From: Kitasatospora cinereorecta
GTDB taxonomy: Bacteria > Actinomycetota > Actinomycetes > Streptomycetales > Streptomycetaceae
Assembly: GCF_024172095.1 (NCBI RefSeq)
Contig: NZ_JAMZDX010000005.1
Coordinates: 682,001-746,000, forward strand
Direction: 5' to 3'
DNA: 64,000 nucleotides
Numbering within the stretch: the stretch's first letter is position 1; the number at the start of each line of letters is the position of its first letter. The position numbers and the translations under genes were made by a program. This document shows positions 1 to 7,678 of the stretch, piece by piece. The notes beneath the pieces are model-generated. The model did no database searches. It had not been told where the DNA came from and worked only from the letters and a program-made list of their open reading frames with translations.

Positions 1-71
1 TGGCCGCCCTCAAGCAGCTCCTCCCCTGGCTCGTCGCCCAGGGCTACACCTTCGACTTCCCCGCCGCCTGA
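1..71 (+). CDS. C-terminal end of a probable polysaccharide deacetylase (partial)
   Basis: Only the last 22 residues are present, read from base 3 to a TGA at 69-71. The tail AALKQLLPWLVAQGYTF resembles the last helix and strand of polysaccharide (chitin/peptidoglycan) deacetylases of the NodB family, which usually end in a 'L..L...L...GY.F' pattern. The catalytic part lies outside the window. The call rests on this short tail alone and is tentative. Confidence 0.4.
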   Translation, partial: AALKQLLPWLVAQGYTFDFPAA

Positions 72-555
72 CCCACCTCGCCCCACCCGACCCACCTGCC
101 CCGGCCGGGCCCCGTCACGACACGACGGGGCTCGGCCGTTGCCGTCGGCACCGCCCCCCTGCCCCGGACTGGGCCCCGGCGTCGGCCTGCGGTCTCCGGC
201 CGGAGCGAGCAGCGGTGCGGTGGCGGCGATGTTCGGGTGGGCCGTGGCGGGGGCCGGCTCCACCCCACCCCACCCACCCGCCCGGCCGGTCCCCGTCACG
301 ACACGTGCGTACGGGGCTCGGCCGTTGCCGTCGGCACCGCCCCCTGACCAGAACTCGCCCCAGCCCCCGACTCGCCCCGGCGTCAGCGTGCGGTCTCCGG
401 CCCGGGCACGGCGGGTGGGGAGGTGCGGCGGGCGGCGACGGCTTCCAGGAGCAGGTCCAGCGCGAACGGGTAGCCGCTGCGTCGCATGTCGGCGGCGAGC
501 AGCGGTGCGGTGGCGGCGATGTTGGGGTGGGTCGTGGCGGGGAGCCGGCTGTAGC
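72..555. repeat. Imperfect tandem duplication covering the intergenic space and the 3' end of tetR
   Basis: Two diverged copies lie side by side, about 72-257 and 258-555. Each begins with a CCCACC-rich stretch and then contains CCCCGTCACGACACG (111-125 and 291-305), CTCGGCCGTTGCCGTCGGCA (131-150 and 317-340), a TGCGGTCTCCGGCC block (near 188-201 and 390-403) and a block around GCAGCGGTGCGGTGGCGGCG (near 210-230 and 500-520). In the second copy the last two blocks belong to the C-terminal coding part of the TetR gene. The first copy lacks roughly 90 bases between them and is not a working gene. Nothing else is seen in 72-382. Confidence 0.75.
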
Positions 556-1114
556 CGGCGCGCCAGACATCGGAGTCGGCGTCCTGGGCTGGGGCGGGCA
601 TAGCGAGCACGGCCGCGTCCAGGGCCGCGAAGGCGAGGGCCTGGTCGACGAAGGAGTGGTAGATCCGGACCGCTTCGGGGTCGGGGAAGCCGGCCGATCG
701 CAGGATGTCGAGGATGGCTTCGACCGCCGCGGTCTCGTGGGCCCGCCCGGTGGTGCGGTGGGCGGCGAGCAGCGCGGCCTGCGGGTGGGCCTGGTAGGCG
801 GCGTGGATCCGCAGGCCCATCTCGCGCAGGTCGGTCCGCCAGTCGCCGGTGGGGCGGAGGCCGTGCTGGGCGCGGCCGATGAGTTCGTCGGCGACAGCGA
901 GCAGCAGGTCGTCGGTGTTGCGGAAGTACCGGTAGATCGCGCTGGGGTCGGCGCCGAGCGCCGCTCCGAGCCGCCGGACGGTGAGGGCCTGGGCGCCGTG
1001 CTGGCCGATCAGGCGCAGGGCGGTCTCGACGATGGCGGGTTCGGAGAGCACCGTGCCCTGTTTGGTCGGCCGTCGGCGCCGGCGCTGCGACTCGGGTACC
1101 ACTCGCTCGGTCAT
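383..1114 (-). CDS. TetR/AcrR family transcriptional regulator
   Basis: This is a 243-residue one-component repressor. The N-terminal TetR helix-turn-helix lies at about residues 20-70: an 'IVETALRLIGQHGAQALTV' helix followed by RRLGAALGADPSAIYRYFRN, the classic TetR recognition segment. The rest should be an all-helical ligand-binding and dimerisation domain. The open frame continues upstream, but ATG at 1114 gives a typical TetR start and lies just after a good promoter. It is divergent from the APC permease-amidohydrolase pair, so that operon is its likely target. Its last ~60 codons are partly duplicated in the adjacent intergenic DNA. Confidence 0.88.
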   Translation of the reverse strand: MTERVVPESQRRRRRPTKQGTVLSEPAIVETALRLIGQHGAQALTVRRLGAALGADPSAIYRYFRNTDDLLLAVADELIGRAQHGLRPTGDWRTDLREMGLRIHAAYQAHPQAALLAAHRTTGRAHETAAVEAILDILRSAGFPDPEAVRIYHSFVDQALAFAALDAAVLAMPAPAQDADSDVWRAGYSRLPATTHPNIAATAPLLAADMRRSGYPFALDLLLEAVAARRTSPPAVPGPETAR

Positions 1115-1121
1115 GGCGGCG

Positions 1122-1150
1122 AGCTTATGACAACGGCATTGACGTGTGAA
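1122..1150 (-). promoter_or_regulatory. Probable tetR promoter with overlapping inverted repeat
   Basis: On the minus strand TTCACA, a 17-base spacer and TAAGCT form a sigma70-like promoter. The expected start of transcription falls at or within a base or two of the tetR ATG, so the message may be leaderless. An inverted repeat TGACG-N9-CGTCA at 1140-1158 overlaps the -35 region and could be the autoregulatory operator shared with the divergent permease gene. No biochemical evidence is available. Confidence 0.5.
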
Positions 1151-1244
1151 GAGCGTCACCGCTTTCATGGCTGCTCTCCGGACCCGGCGCCTCTCCCGGG
1201 TCCGCGCATCCCCCAACCTCCCCCACGAGCAAGGCGGTGATCCG

Positions 1245-2774
1245 ATGGCGTCCTCGGTGAAGGATCCGGGCAGCGGCCCGAGAAACAGTGCCAATACCCC
1301 CGGTACCGGTATGCGCAGAACCCTCGGCGTGGGCGGCGGCGTCGTCCTCGCCGCGTCCAGTACGGCCGCCACCACCAGCGTCGGCATCGGCCTCGGGCTG
1401 ATGGCCGGCATCGTCGGCCTGCACCTGCCGGCCCTGATGCTGCTGGCCTTCCTGCCGGTCCTCGCCATCGCCGGCGGGTACGGCCGTCTGGGCCGGGTGG
1501 AGCCCGACGCGGGCAGCAGCTACCGCTGGGTCGGCCGCATCCTCAATCCCTGGCTGGGCTTCCTGACCGGCTGGGTGAACACCGTCGGCACGATCGTCTT
1601 CATGGCGTACACCACCGCGGTGACCGGTTCGGCGCTGCTCCAACTGGTCGGCCAGACCGGCCTGCACAGCCTCGCCGGGCTCACCCTGGACCCGGACTCG
1701 ACCGTCCAGTCCACCGCGATCGGCCTGGTGGTGCTGGTGGCGGCCGCGCTGGTCGCGGTCCGCGGCCTGGACCTGGCGGCCCGGCTGCAGAAGTACCTGC
1801 TGGTGTTCGAGTACGTGGTGCTGCTGGGCTTCTGCGGCTACGGCCTGTTCGCCGGCGACCAGCCGTTCTCGCTGGACTGGTTCGACCCGTTCGCGATCCC
1901 GTCCCCGCAGGCGCTCGCCGAGGGCATGGTGCAGGCGGTGTTCTGCTACTGGGGCTTCGAGTCGGTGTTCAGCATCGGCGAGGAGGTCCGCGACCCGCGC
2001 GACGCCTCGCGCAGCGGCTTCGTCGCTCTGACCGTGATGCTGCTGATCTTCTTGCTGGCCGGCACCGCCTTCCAGCGGGTCCTGCCGCTGGACGACCTGG
2101 CCGACAACGGCGCCCAGGGGCTCGCCTTCTTCGGTGAGCGCCTGGCCCACCAGCCGCTGGCCGCCCTCCCGTTGGTGGCTCTGTTGTTCTCCGCCGCCGC
2201 CTCGTTGCAGGCCTCGGTCATCCCGACCGCGCGCGGCATGTACGCCATGGGCCGCGACCGCACCCTCGGCCCGATCTGGACCCGCCTGCACCCGCGGCAC
2301 GCCACCCCGGCGGTCGGCACCCTGCTGGTCACCGCGATCGCCGGCGTCCCGGCGCTGCTGTCGGTGGCCATCCCCACGGTGAGCGACCTGATCCTCGCCG
2401 CCGTCGACGCGATCGGCATCGTGGTCGCCCTCTACTACGCGCTGACCGCCTTCGCCGCGGCGGTGAGCTTCCGGCACCTGCTGCGCACCGCACCGCTGGA
2501 GGGTCTGCGCGCGGTGGTCGCGCCGGTACTCGGCGCGCTGGTCCTGCTGACGGTCGGCGGCTACCTCGCCTGGACCTTCTACGACTCCGCCGACCACTTC
2601 GAACTCTCCGCCGACAACGGCTGGTTCGATCTGCTGGTGCCGGCCCTGATGATCGGTTCGGGCCTGCCGGCCGCCGCCTGGGCCCGCTGGGTCCGCAAGT
2701 CCCCCTACTTCCTCCCCGAACGCGGCGACGCGCCCGTCGCCGGCAGCACCAACGCCCTGGAGCCCCAGCCATGA
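1245..2774 (+). CDS. APC superfamily amino acid permease
   Basis: This 509-residue integral membrane protein has about twelve hydrophobic segments and the APC signature near the first helix (LGVGGGVVLAASSTAA). The family (LAT/GadC/YjeM-like) carries amino acids or amines by proton symport or exchange; the substrate cannot be told from sequence. ATG at 1245 is preceded by AAGGCGG and removes 33 poorly conserved residues of the longer frame. Its stop overlaps the next start (ATGA), so it is translationally coupled to the amidohydrolase. Import followed by hydrolysis of the same amide or amine compound is a reasonable inference. The divergent TetR is the likely regulator. Confidence 0.85.
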   Translation: MASSVKDPGSGPRNSANTPGTGMRRTLGVGGGVVLAASSTAATTSVGIGLGLMAGIVGLHLPALMLLAFLPVLAIAGGYGRLGRVEPDAGSSYRWVGRILNPWLGFLTGWVNTVGTIVFMAYTTAVTGSALLQLVGQTGLHSLAGLTLDPDSTVQSTAIGLVVLVAAALVAVRGLDLAARLQKYLLVFEYVVLLGFCGYGLFAGDQPFSLDWFDPFAIPSPQALAEGMVQAVFCYWGFESVFSIGEEVRDPRDASRSGFVALTVMLLIFLLAGTAFQRVLPLDDLADNGAQGLAFFGERLAHQPLAALPLVALLFSAAASLQASVIPTARGMYAMGRDRTLGPIWTRLHPRHATPAVGTLLVTAIAGVPALLSVAIPTVSDLILAAVDAIGIVVALYYALTAFAAAVSFRHLLRTAPLEGLRAVVAPVLGALVLLTVGGYLAWTFYDSADHFELSADNGWFDLLVPALMIGSGLPAAAWARWVRKSPYFLPERGDAPVAGSTNALEPQP

Positions 2775-4405
2775 CCCACGCCGACCTGGTGTTCACCAAC
2801 GGCCCCGTCCACACCGGCGACCCCGCCCGCACCCGGGCGAGCAGCCTGGCCGTCACCGGTGAGCGGATCACCGCCGTCGGCCACGACGAGGTCCGCGAGC
2901 TGATCGGACCGCGCACCGAGGTGGTCGACCTCGCCGGGCGCCTGCTGCTGGCCGGGTTCCAGGACGCGCACGTCCACGCGGTGTACGGCGGCATGGAGCT
3001 CGCCGAGTGCGACCTCACCGGCACCGTGGGCGTGGACGACTACCTCGCCCGGATCCGCGACTTCGCCGCCGCCCACCCCGGGCGGACCTGGATCACCGGC
3101 AGCGGCTGGTCCCTGGAGAGCTTCGAAGGCGGCCTGCCCACCCGGCAGTTGCTCGACACGGTGGTCCCCGACCGGCCGGTCTACCTGGTCAACCGGGACC
3201 ACCACGGCGCCTGGGCCAACACCCGGGCGCTGGAACTGGCCGGCCTCAACCGCACCACCCCCGACCCCGCCGACGGCCGGATCGAACGCGAAGGCGACGG
3301 CACCCCCAGCGGCGTCCTCCAGGAGGGCGCCACCGCCCTGGTCGCCCGCCTGGTCCCGGAGAGCACCGCCGCCGACCGGCTGGCCGGCCTGCTGCGCGCG
3401 CAGACGCTGCTGCACTCGCTCGGCATCACCGGCTGGCAGGACGCCCTGCTCGGCGTCTTCAACGGCCAGCCGGACCCCTCGGACGCCTACCGGGCCGCCG
3501 CCCTCGACGGCACCCTGACCGCCCGGGTCACCGGCGCCCTCTGGTGGGACCGCGACCGCGGCGCCGACCAGATCCCCGAACTGGTCAGCCGACGGGCCGA
3601 GTTGAGCCACGGCCGGTTCCGGGCCGGCTCGGTCAAGATCATGCAGGACGGTATCGCCGAGAACTTCACCGCCGCCCTGACCAGCCCCTACCTGGACGGC
3701 TGCGGCTGCGCCACCGGCAACACCGGCCTCAGCTTCGTCGACCCGGTCGCCCTGCGCGAGCACGTCACCGCGCTGGACGCGCTCGACTTCCAGGTCCACT
3801 TCCACGCCCTCGGCGACCGCGCCGTCCGCGAGGCCCTGGACGCGATCGAGGCCGCCCGCACCGCCAACGGCCGCCGCGCCACCCGGCACCACCTCGCCCA
3901 CCTGCAGATCGTCCACCCCGACGACATCACCCGGTTCGCCCGGCTCGGCGCCATCGCCAACATCCAGCCGCTCTGGGCCGCCCACGAACCGCAGATGGAC
4001 GAACTCACCATCCCCTTCCTCGGCCCCGAACGGGCCGCCTGGCAGTACCCCTTCGGCTCCCTGCTGCGGGCCGGCGCCACCCTCGCCGCCGGCAGCGACT
4101 GGCCGGTCAGCAGCCCCGACCCGCTCGCCGGCATCCACGTCGCCGTCAACCGCGCCGAACCCGGCGCGACCGACGGCCGGATCTTCCTGCCCGAACAGCG
4201 CCTCGACCCCGCCACCGCGATCGCCGCCTACACGGCCGGATCCGCCCACGTCAACGGCCACGACGACGCCGGCGTCCTGCGCCCCGGAGCCCTCGCCGAC
4301 CTGGTGGTCCTCGACCGCGACATCCTCACCGCCCCCGCCGAGGCCATCGCCGACACCGGCGTCGAAGGCACCTGGGTCGGAGGCCGCCTGGTCCACCACC
4401 GCTGA
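2771..4405 (+). CDS. YtcJ-like amidohydrolase family protein
   Basis: This 544-residue metal-dependent amidohydrolase resembles YtcJ and the N-substituted formamide deformylase group. The N-terminal beta domain leads to the metal motif D65-A-H67-V-H69. Further metal or catalytic residues appear in FQVHFHALGDRAV, in HHLAHLQIVHPDD and in AAGSDWPVSSPDP near the C-terminus. Length and motif order fit intact family members. It hydrolyses C-N bonds in the cytoplasm; the natural substrate is unknown. It overlaps the permease gene by four bases, which argues that both act on one imported compound. Confidence 0.85.
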   Translation: MTHADLVFTNGPVHTGDPARTRASSLAVTGERITAVGHDEVRELIGPRTEVVDLAGRLLLAGFQDAHVHAVYGGMELAECDLTGTVGVDDYLARIRDFAAAHPGRTWITGSGWSLESFEGGLPTRQLLDTVVPDRPVYLVNRDHHGAWANTRALELAGLNRTTPDPADGRIEREGDGTPSGVLQEGATALVARLVPESTAADRLAGLLRAQTLLHSLGITGWQDALLGVFNGQPDPSDAYRAAALDGTLTARVTGALWWDRDRGADQIPELVSRRAELSHGRFRAGSVKIMQDGIAENFTAALTSPYLDGCGCATGNTGLSFVDPVALREHVTALDALDFQVHFHALGDRAVREALDAIEAARTANGRRATRHHLAHLQIVHPDDITRFARLGAIANIQPLWAAHEPQMDELTIPFLGPERAAWQYPFGSLLRAGATLAAGSDWPVSSPDPLAGIHVAVNRAEPGATDGRIFLPEQRLDPATAIAAYTAGSAHVNGHDDAGVLRPGALADLVVLDRDILTAPAEAIADTGVEGTWVGGRLVHHR

Positions 4406-4451
4406 CCCCCGGCGCCCCCTCGGGCCGACCGGCGCACGCCCTCCCCGCCGA

Positions 4452-5246
4452 TCAGCCCGCCGGGTCCCACCCGCCCTGGAACAGCGCCAGCTCCCACAGG
4501 TCCGGCTCCCCCGCCGGCCACCCCGGAACGGCGCGGGCCAATTGCTCGGCCGCGGCGTGCATCCACCGCAGGTAGACCTCGTACCGGTGCGCCGTCCACC
4601 CGGTGTCGGACCACGTCCAGCGCGCGACCTCGCCGGCCGACGGCAGCGCGGCCTCGGTACCGACCCGGGTGGCCCGGGCCCGCAGCACCCGGGCCACCCG
4701 CTGATCGAGAATCAGCGCCGAGAACCCGGGAGCCGGCCCGAGCGCCCGGTCGACGAAGTACAGGTACTTGGTGAAGAACGCCGGACCGAGCCCCTTCACC
4801 GCCCGGTCCACCTCCCGGTACGCCGCCACCGCCCCGCGGTCGAGCAGCGTCCCGGCGGCCCGGGCCAGCCGGTCCTCCGTCCGCGGTTCGGCGAGGATCC
4901 GCCCGAGCCGGTGCGGGCCGTACCCCGTCCGCCCCTGCCCCCACACGTACGACGCCACCAGCGCCTCGGCCCACGCGCCGCGGCCCGCCGCCGCCCCGAC
5001 GGCCGCCACCACCTGCGCCCGGCTCACCACGGCCGTCCCGCTCCCGGTCCGCGCCGCGAAGCCGCCCGGCCACGGGCCGATCGCCGCCCACCGCGCGGGC
5101 AGGTACCGCACCCCGTGCCCGTCGGCGCCGCCGGTCCCCGCGCCGGACCGGGCCAGCCAGTCCGCGGCGGCCTGCACGGCCTGCGGCGGCAGCATCCGGC
5201 GCGCCATCTCCGCGTCCAGCGCGTCCGCGACGTCCTGTCTCCCCAT
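4452..5246 (-). CDS. OGG-fold (8-oxoguanine DNA glycosylase-like) protein
   Basis: This 264-residue protein resembles the actinobacterial family named for the 8-oxoguanine glycosylase fold. A helix-hairpin-helix-like segment KGLGPAFFTKYLYF lies at 151-164, and an aspartate at 181 in LILDQRV sits where HhH-GPD glycosylases place their catalytic Asp. No lysine sits at the usual hairpin position of bifunctional OGG1 enzymes (K160 is several residues later), so a monofunctional or non-catalytic role is possible. ATG at 5246 follows GGGAGGGG, a strong ribosome site. It lies next to an exonuclease gene on the same strand, which fits a nucleic-acid maintenance role. Confidence 0.65.
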   Translation of the reverse strand: MGRQDVADALDAEMARRMLPPQAVQAAADWLARSGAGTGGADGHGVRYLPARWAAIGPWPGGFAARTGSGTAVVSRAQVVAAVGAAAGRGAWAEALVASYVWGQGRTGYGPHRLGRILAEPRTEDRLARAAGTLLDRGAVAAYREVDRAVKGLGPAFFTKYLYFVDRALGPAPGFSALILDQRVARVLRARATRVGTEAALPSAGEVARWTWSDTGWTAHRYEVYLRWMHAAAEQLARAVPGWPAGEPDLWELALFQGGWDPAG

Positions 5247-5319
5247 CAGCGGCCCCTCCCCGCCGAAGCATCCCACCGCACCGCCGCCACCGTCCCCGGA
5301 ACCACCCGCAAACGCGCGG

Positions 5320-6018
5320 CTACCGCAGGGGCCAGCGCGGGTCGATGGTGGCGGCCGGGTCCTTGCGGCGGAGCCACGCCTGGAGGCTCTCGGCCCAGTC
5401 GCGGTGCCAGCCGACCTGCCGGTCGTGCAGGTCGTCGGGGCCGAGGTTGCCCGCCTGGTGCGGGTAGCGCTCGCCGAGGGCGACGGCGACCCGGACGGCG
5501 GCGAGGGCGTCACTGCCGGCGTGGTGGGCGTCGGTGAGTTCGACGCCGTACACCTCGCAGACCCGCTGCAGGGTGCGCGAGCCCTTGCGGTACTTGTCGA
5601 CGGCGCGGTCGATGACCATCGCGTCGAGGACCGGCCCGACCCGCCCGCCGAGCCGATCGGCGAGGGTCGGACGGCCGTGACGGCGGAGTTCGGCGTCGAG
5701 CAGCGACAGGTCGAACGCCGCGTTGAAGGCGACCACCGGTCGGCCGAGGGCGAGCTGCCCGCACAGCGTCCGGGCTATCTCCTCCACCGCCTCGGCGGCC
5801 GGCCGGCCGCGCTCACGGGCGTAGGCGTCGCCGATGCCGTGGATGGCGGTGGCCTCCGCGGGTATCGGCACGCCGGGGTCGAGCAGCCAGTTGGCGGTGG
5901 ACTCGAGCCGGCCGCCGACGGTCTCCACCAGGGCGGCGGTGACGATCCGGGACTCCTCCGGGTCGGTGCCGGTGGTCTCCAGGTCGAATCCGACCAGTGG
6001 CCCCTTCCACCAGGTCAT
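5320..6018 (-). CDS. DEDDh 3'-5' exonuclease, DNA polymerase III epsilon-like
   Basis: This 232-residue exonuclease has ExoI FDLETTG near residues 10-16, an ExoII region VVAFNAAFDLSLLDAEL and an ExoIII HHAGSDALAAV, supplying the four acidic residues and the general-base histidine. Such stand-alone epsilon-like enzymes trim 3' ends of DNA or RNA. No polymerase or BRCT domain is attached. The start follows GGAAGGA at good spacing. It lies between the Dyp peroxidase and the OGG-fold gene, all on the minus strand. Confidence 0.88.
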   Translation of the reverse strand: MTWWKGPLVGFDLETTGTDPEESRIVTAALVETVGGRLESTANWLLDPGVPIPAEATAIHGIGDAYARERGRPAAEAVEEIARTLCGQLALGRPVVAFNAAFDLSLLDAELRRHGRPTLADRLGGRVGPVLDAMVIDRAVDKYRKGSRTLQRVCEVYGVELTDAHHAGSDALAAVRVAVALGERYPHQAGNLGPDDLHDRQVGWHRDWAESLQAWLRRKDPAATIDPRWPLR

Positions 6019-6108
6019 TGGGCGTGTCCTTCCGTCAGTCCGCCGCGATGGGGACCATCATCGCGTGCGGCAGTGACAACCCCGACGGCGGGCGTTCCGG
6101 CTGCGGGC

Positions 6109-7377
6109 TCAGCCGCCGGTCCCGCCGGCGGCGAGCAGCGTCCGGCCGTACCAGTCGGCGGCGTCGGCGATGCCCGGCAGGACGAAGAAGTAGCCGCCGC
6201 CGGTGACGGTCAGGTAGTCGGCCAGCGGCTCGCCGACCAGCCGCCGCTGCATGGTCTCGAACTGCCGGGCGAGGTCCTGGTTGTAGCAGCAGAACAGCAG
6301 GCCCATGTCGAGGGTCCCGTCACGGTCGACGCCCCGGTCGTAGTTGTACGCGCGGCGCAGCAGCAGGGAGTCGTCGGTGTCGGCGGTGCGCGGGTTGGCC
6401 AGCCGGATGTGGGCCCGGCGCGGGGTGACCAGGCCGTCCGGGTCCTTGGTGTAGTCGGGCAGGTCGGTTTCGAGCAGGCCGTCGAGGGGCGCGCCGGTGT
6501 CGCGGCGGCGGCCGATGATCCGTTCCTGGGTCTCGACCGGGAGGTTCTCCCACGCCTCCACCCGCATCCGGATGGTCCGCAGCACCTGGTACGTCCCGCC
6601 GCCCGCCCACGCGGGCTCGCCGCCGCCGTCGGCGACCCACACCACCCGGTCCATCCGGCGCTCGTCGGCGGTGTCGGGGTTGACGATCCCGTCCTTGAAG
6701 CCCATCAGGTTGCGCTGGGCGCCGTCCGGGCGGGCCTCGTTGCGGAAGCCGTCCAGCCGCCAGCGGGGGCGCAGCGCCCCGTTCGCCGCCCGGACGACGT
6801 CGAGCAGGGCATGCAGCACGGTGTCGCGGCTGTCGGCGCAGATCTGCAGCGAGAGGTCGCCGCCGGTCTCGGCCGGGCGCAGCCGGTCGCCGCGGAACGC
6901 TGGCATCGGGCCCAGCCGGACGGGCTTCGCCGCGCCGAGGCCGTACCGGTCGTCGAACAGGGACGCGCCGACCCCGACCGTGAGGGTGAGGTTGTCGGCG
7001 GGCACGCTCGGCCCGACCACGCCGTTGTCGGCGGGTCCGTCGGCGGGCGGGGTGCCGCCCGCGGTGAGGAAGCGGGCGCGGTCGGTGACAGTGCGCAGCA
7101 GCGTCTCCAACCCGGCCCGGCCCCTGGCCCGGACGTCGAACGCGGCGAACGCGGCGAACCCGGCGGCGGGGGTGGTGATACCCGCCTGCCGCGCGCCGTG
7201 GAAGGGGACGGTACGGCGGGGCCCGGGGTGCTCGGCCGTTGCCGCGACCGCGACCGCGACCGCCGGTGTCGCGGCGCCGACCGTCAGGGCCGCGCCCGCG
7301 CCGACCGCCGCTCTGACGAATCCGCGCCGCCCGAAGGCGAACGGGCAGGAGCCGGCAGCGGCGGTCTGTGCAGTCAT
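6109..7377 (-). CDS. Dyp-type heme peroxidase, Tat-exported (EfeB/deferrochelatase-like)
   Basis: This 422-residue dye-decolorizing peroxidase carries the family signature GxxDG in GFKDGIVNPD, with the catalytic aspartate, and a heme-ligand region further on. The N-terminus has a twin-arginine signal (R17-R18 in GRRGF) followed by an Ala/Val-rich stretch, so the folded, heme-loaded enzyme is exported. EfeB members act with EfeU and EfeO in ferrous iron uptake, but neither partner is nearby. I therefore prefer the general Dyp name. ATG at 7377 was chosen because it places the Tat motif near the N-terminus. Confidence 0.87.
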   Translation of the reverse strand: MTAQTAAAGSCPFAFGRRGFVRAAVGAGAALTVGAATPAVAVAVAATAEHPGPRRTVPFHGARQAGITTPAAGFAAFAAFDVRARGRAGLETLLRTVTDRARFLTAGGTPPADGPADNGVVGPSVPADNLTLTVGVGASLFDDRYGLGAAKPVRLGPMPAFRGDRLRPAETGGDLSLQICADSRDTVLHALLDVVRAANGALRPRWRLDGFRNEARPDGAQRNLMGFKDGIVNPDTADERRMDRVVWVADGGGEPAWAGGGTYQVLRTIRMRVEAWENLPVETQERIIGRRRDTGAPLDGLLETDLPDYTKDPDGLVTPRRAHIRLANPRTADTDDSLLLRRAYNYDRGVDRDGTLDMGLLFCCYNQDLARQFETMQRRLVGEPLADYLTVTGGGYFFVLPGIADAADWYGRTLLAAGGTGG

Positions 7378-7517
7378 CGGGCGGCCTTCCGGTTCGGGAG
7401 CGGTACGACGATCACATCCGCTTCCTACCAGCCGCCCCGCCACCGCGCCGCGCGCCACATCCCTCCGCACACGACCAACCGCCCGGTATGCCTAACCGCC
7501 GGGCCACCGCTTGTCTT

Positions 7518-7652
7518 CAGGGGCGCGGGGAACTGCGCGACAAACCACCCACCACCCGCAGTCGCCTTGCGTCCCGAGCCCACTCCCAGGGTCGGCGCAC
7601 CAACGCCAGGCACCCATTCCCGTGGTCGGCCTCGCTGTTCCCCGAGCCCCTG
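7518..7652. repeat. Streptomycete dispersed repeat with inverted arms
   Basis: CAGGGGCGCGGGGAACTGCG at 7518 matches a repeat I recall as extremely common between genes in Streptomyces genomes. A near-complementary arm, GTTCCCCGAGCCCCTG, lies at 7637-7652. The two arms can pair and flank the gap upstream of the Dyp gene and at the end of the HEPN gene. A role as transcription terminator or recombination scar is inference. Confidence 0.6.
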
Positions 7653-7678
7653 GTGGTGCGCCGACGTCGCAGAGTGGC

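Noticed and set aside
6109..7377. Naming the Dyp peroxidase efeB
   Set aside because: No efeU or efeO gene is adjacent, and Dyp peroxidases have several roles, so the specific name is not supported.
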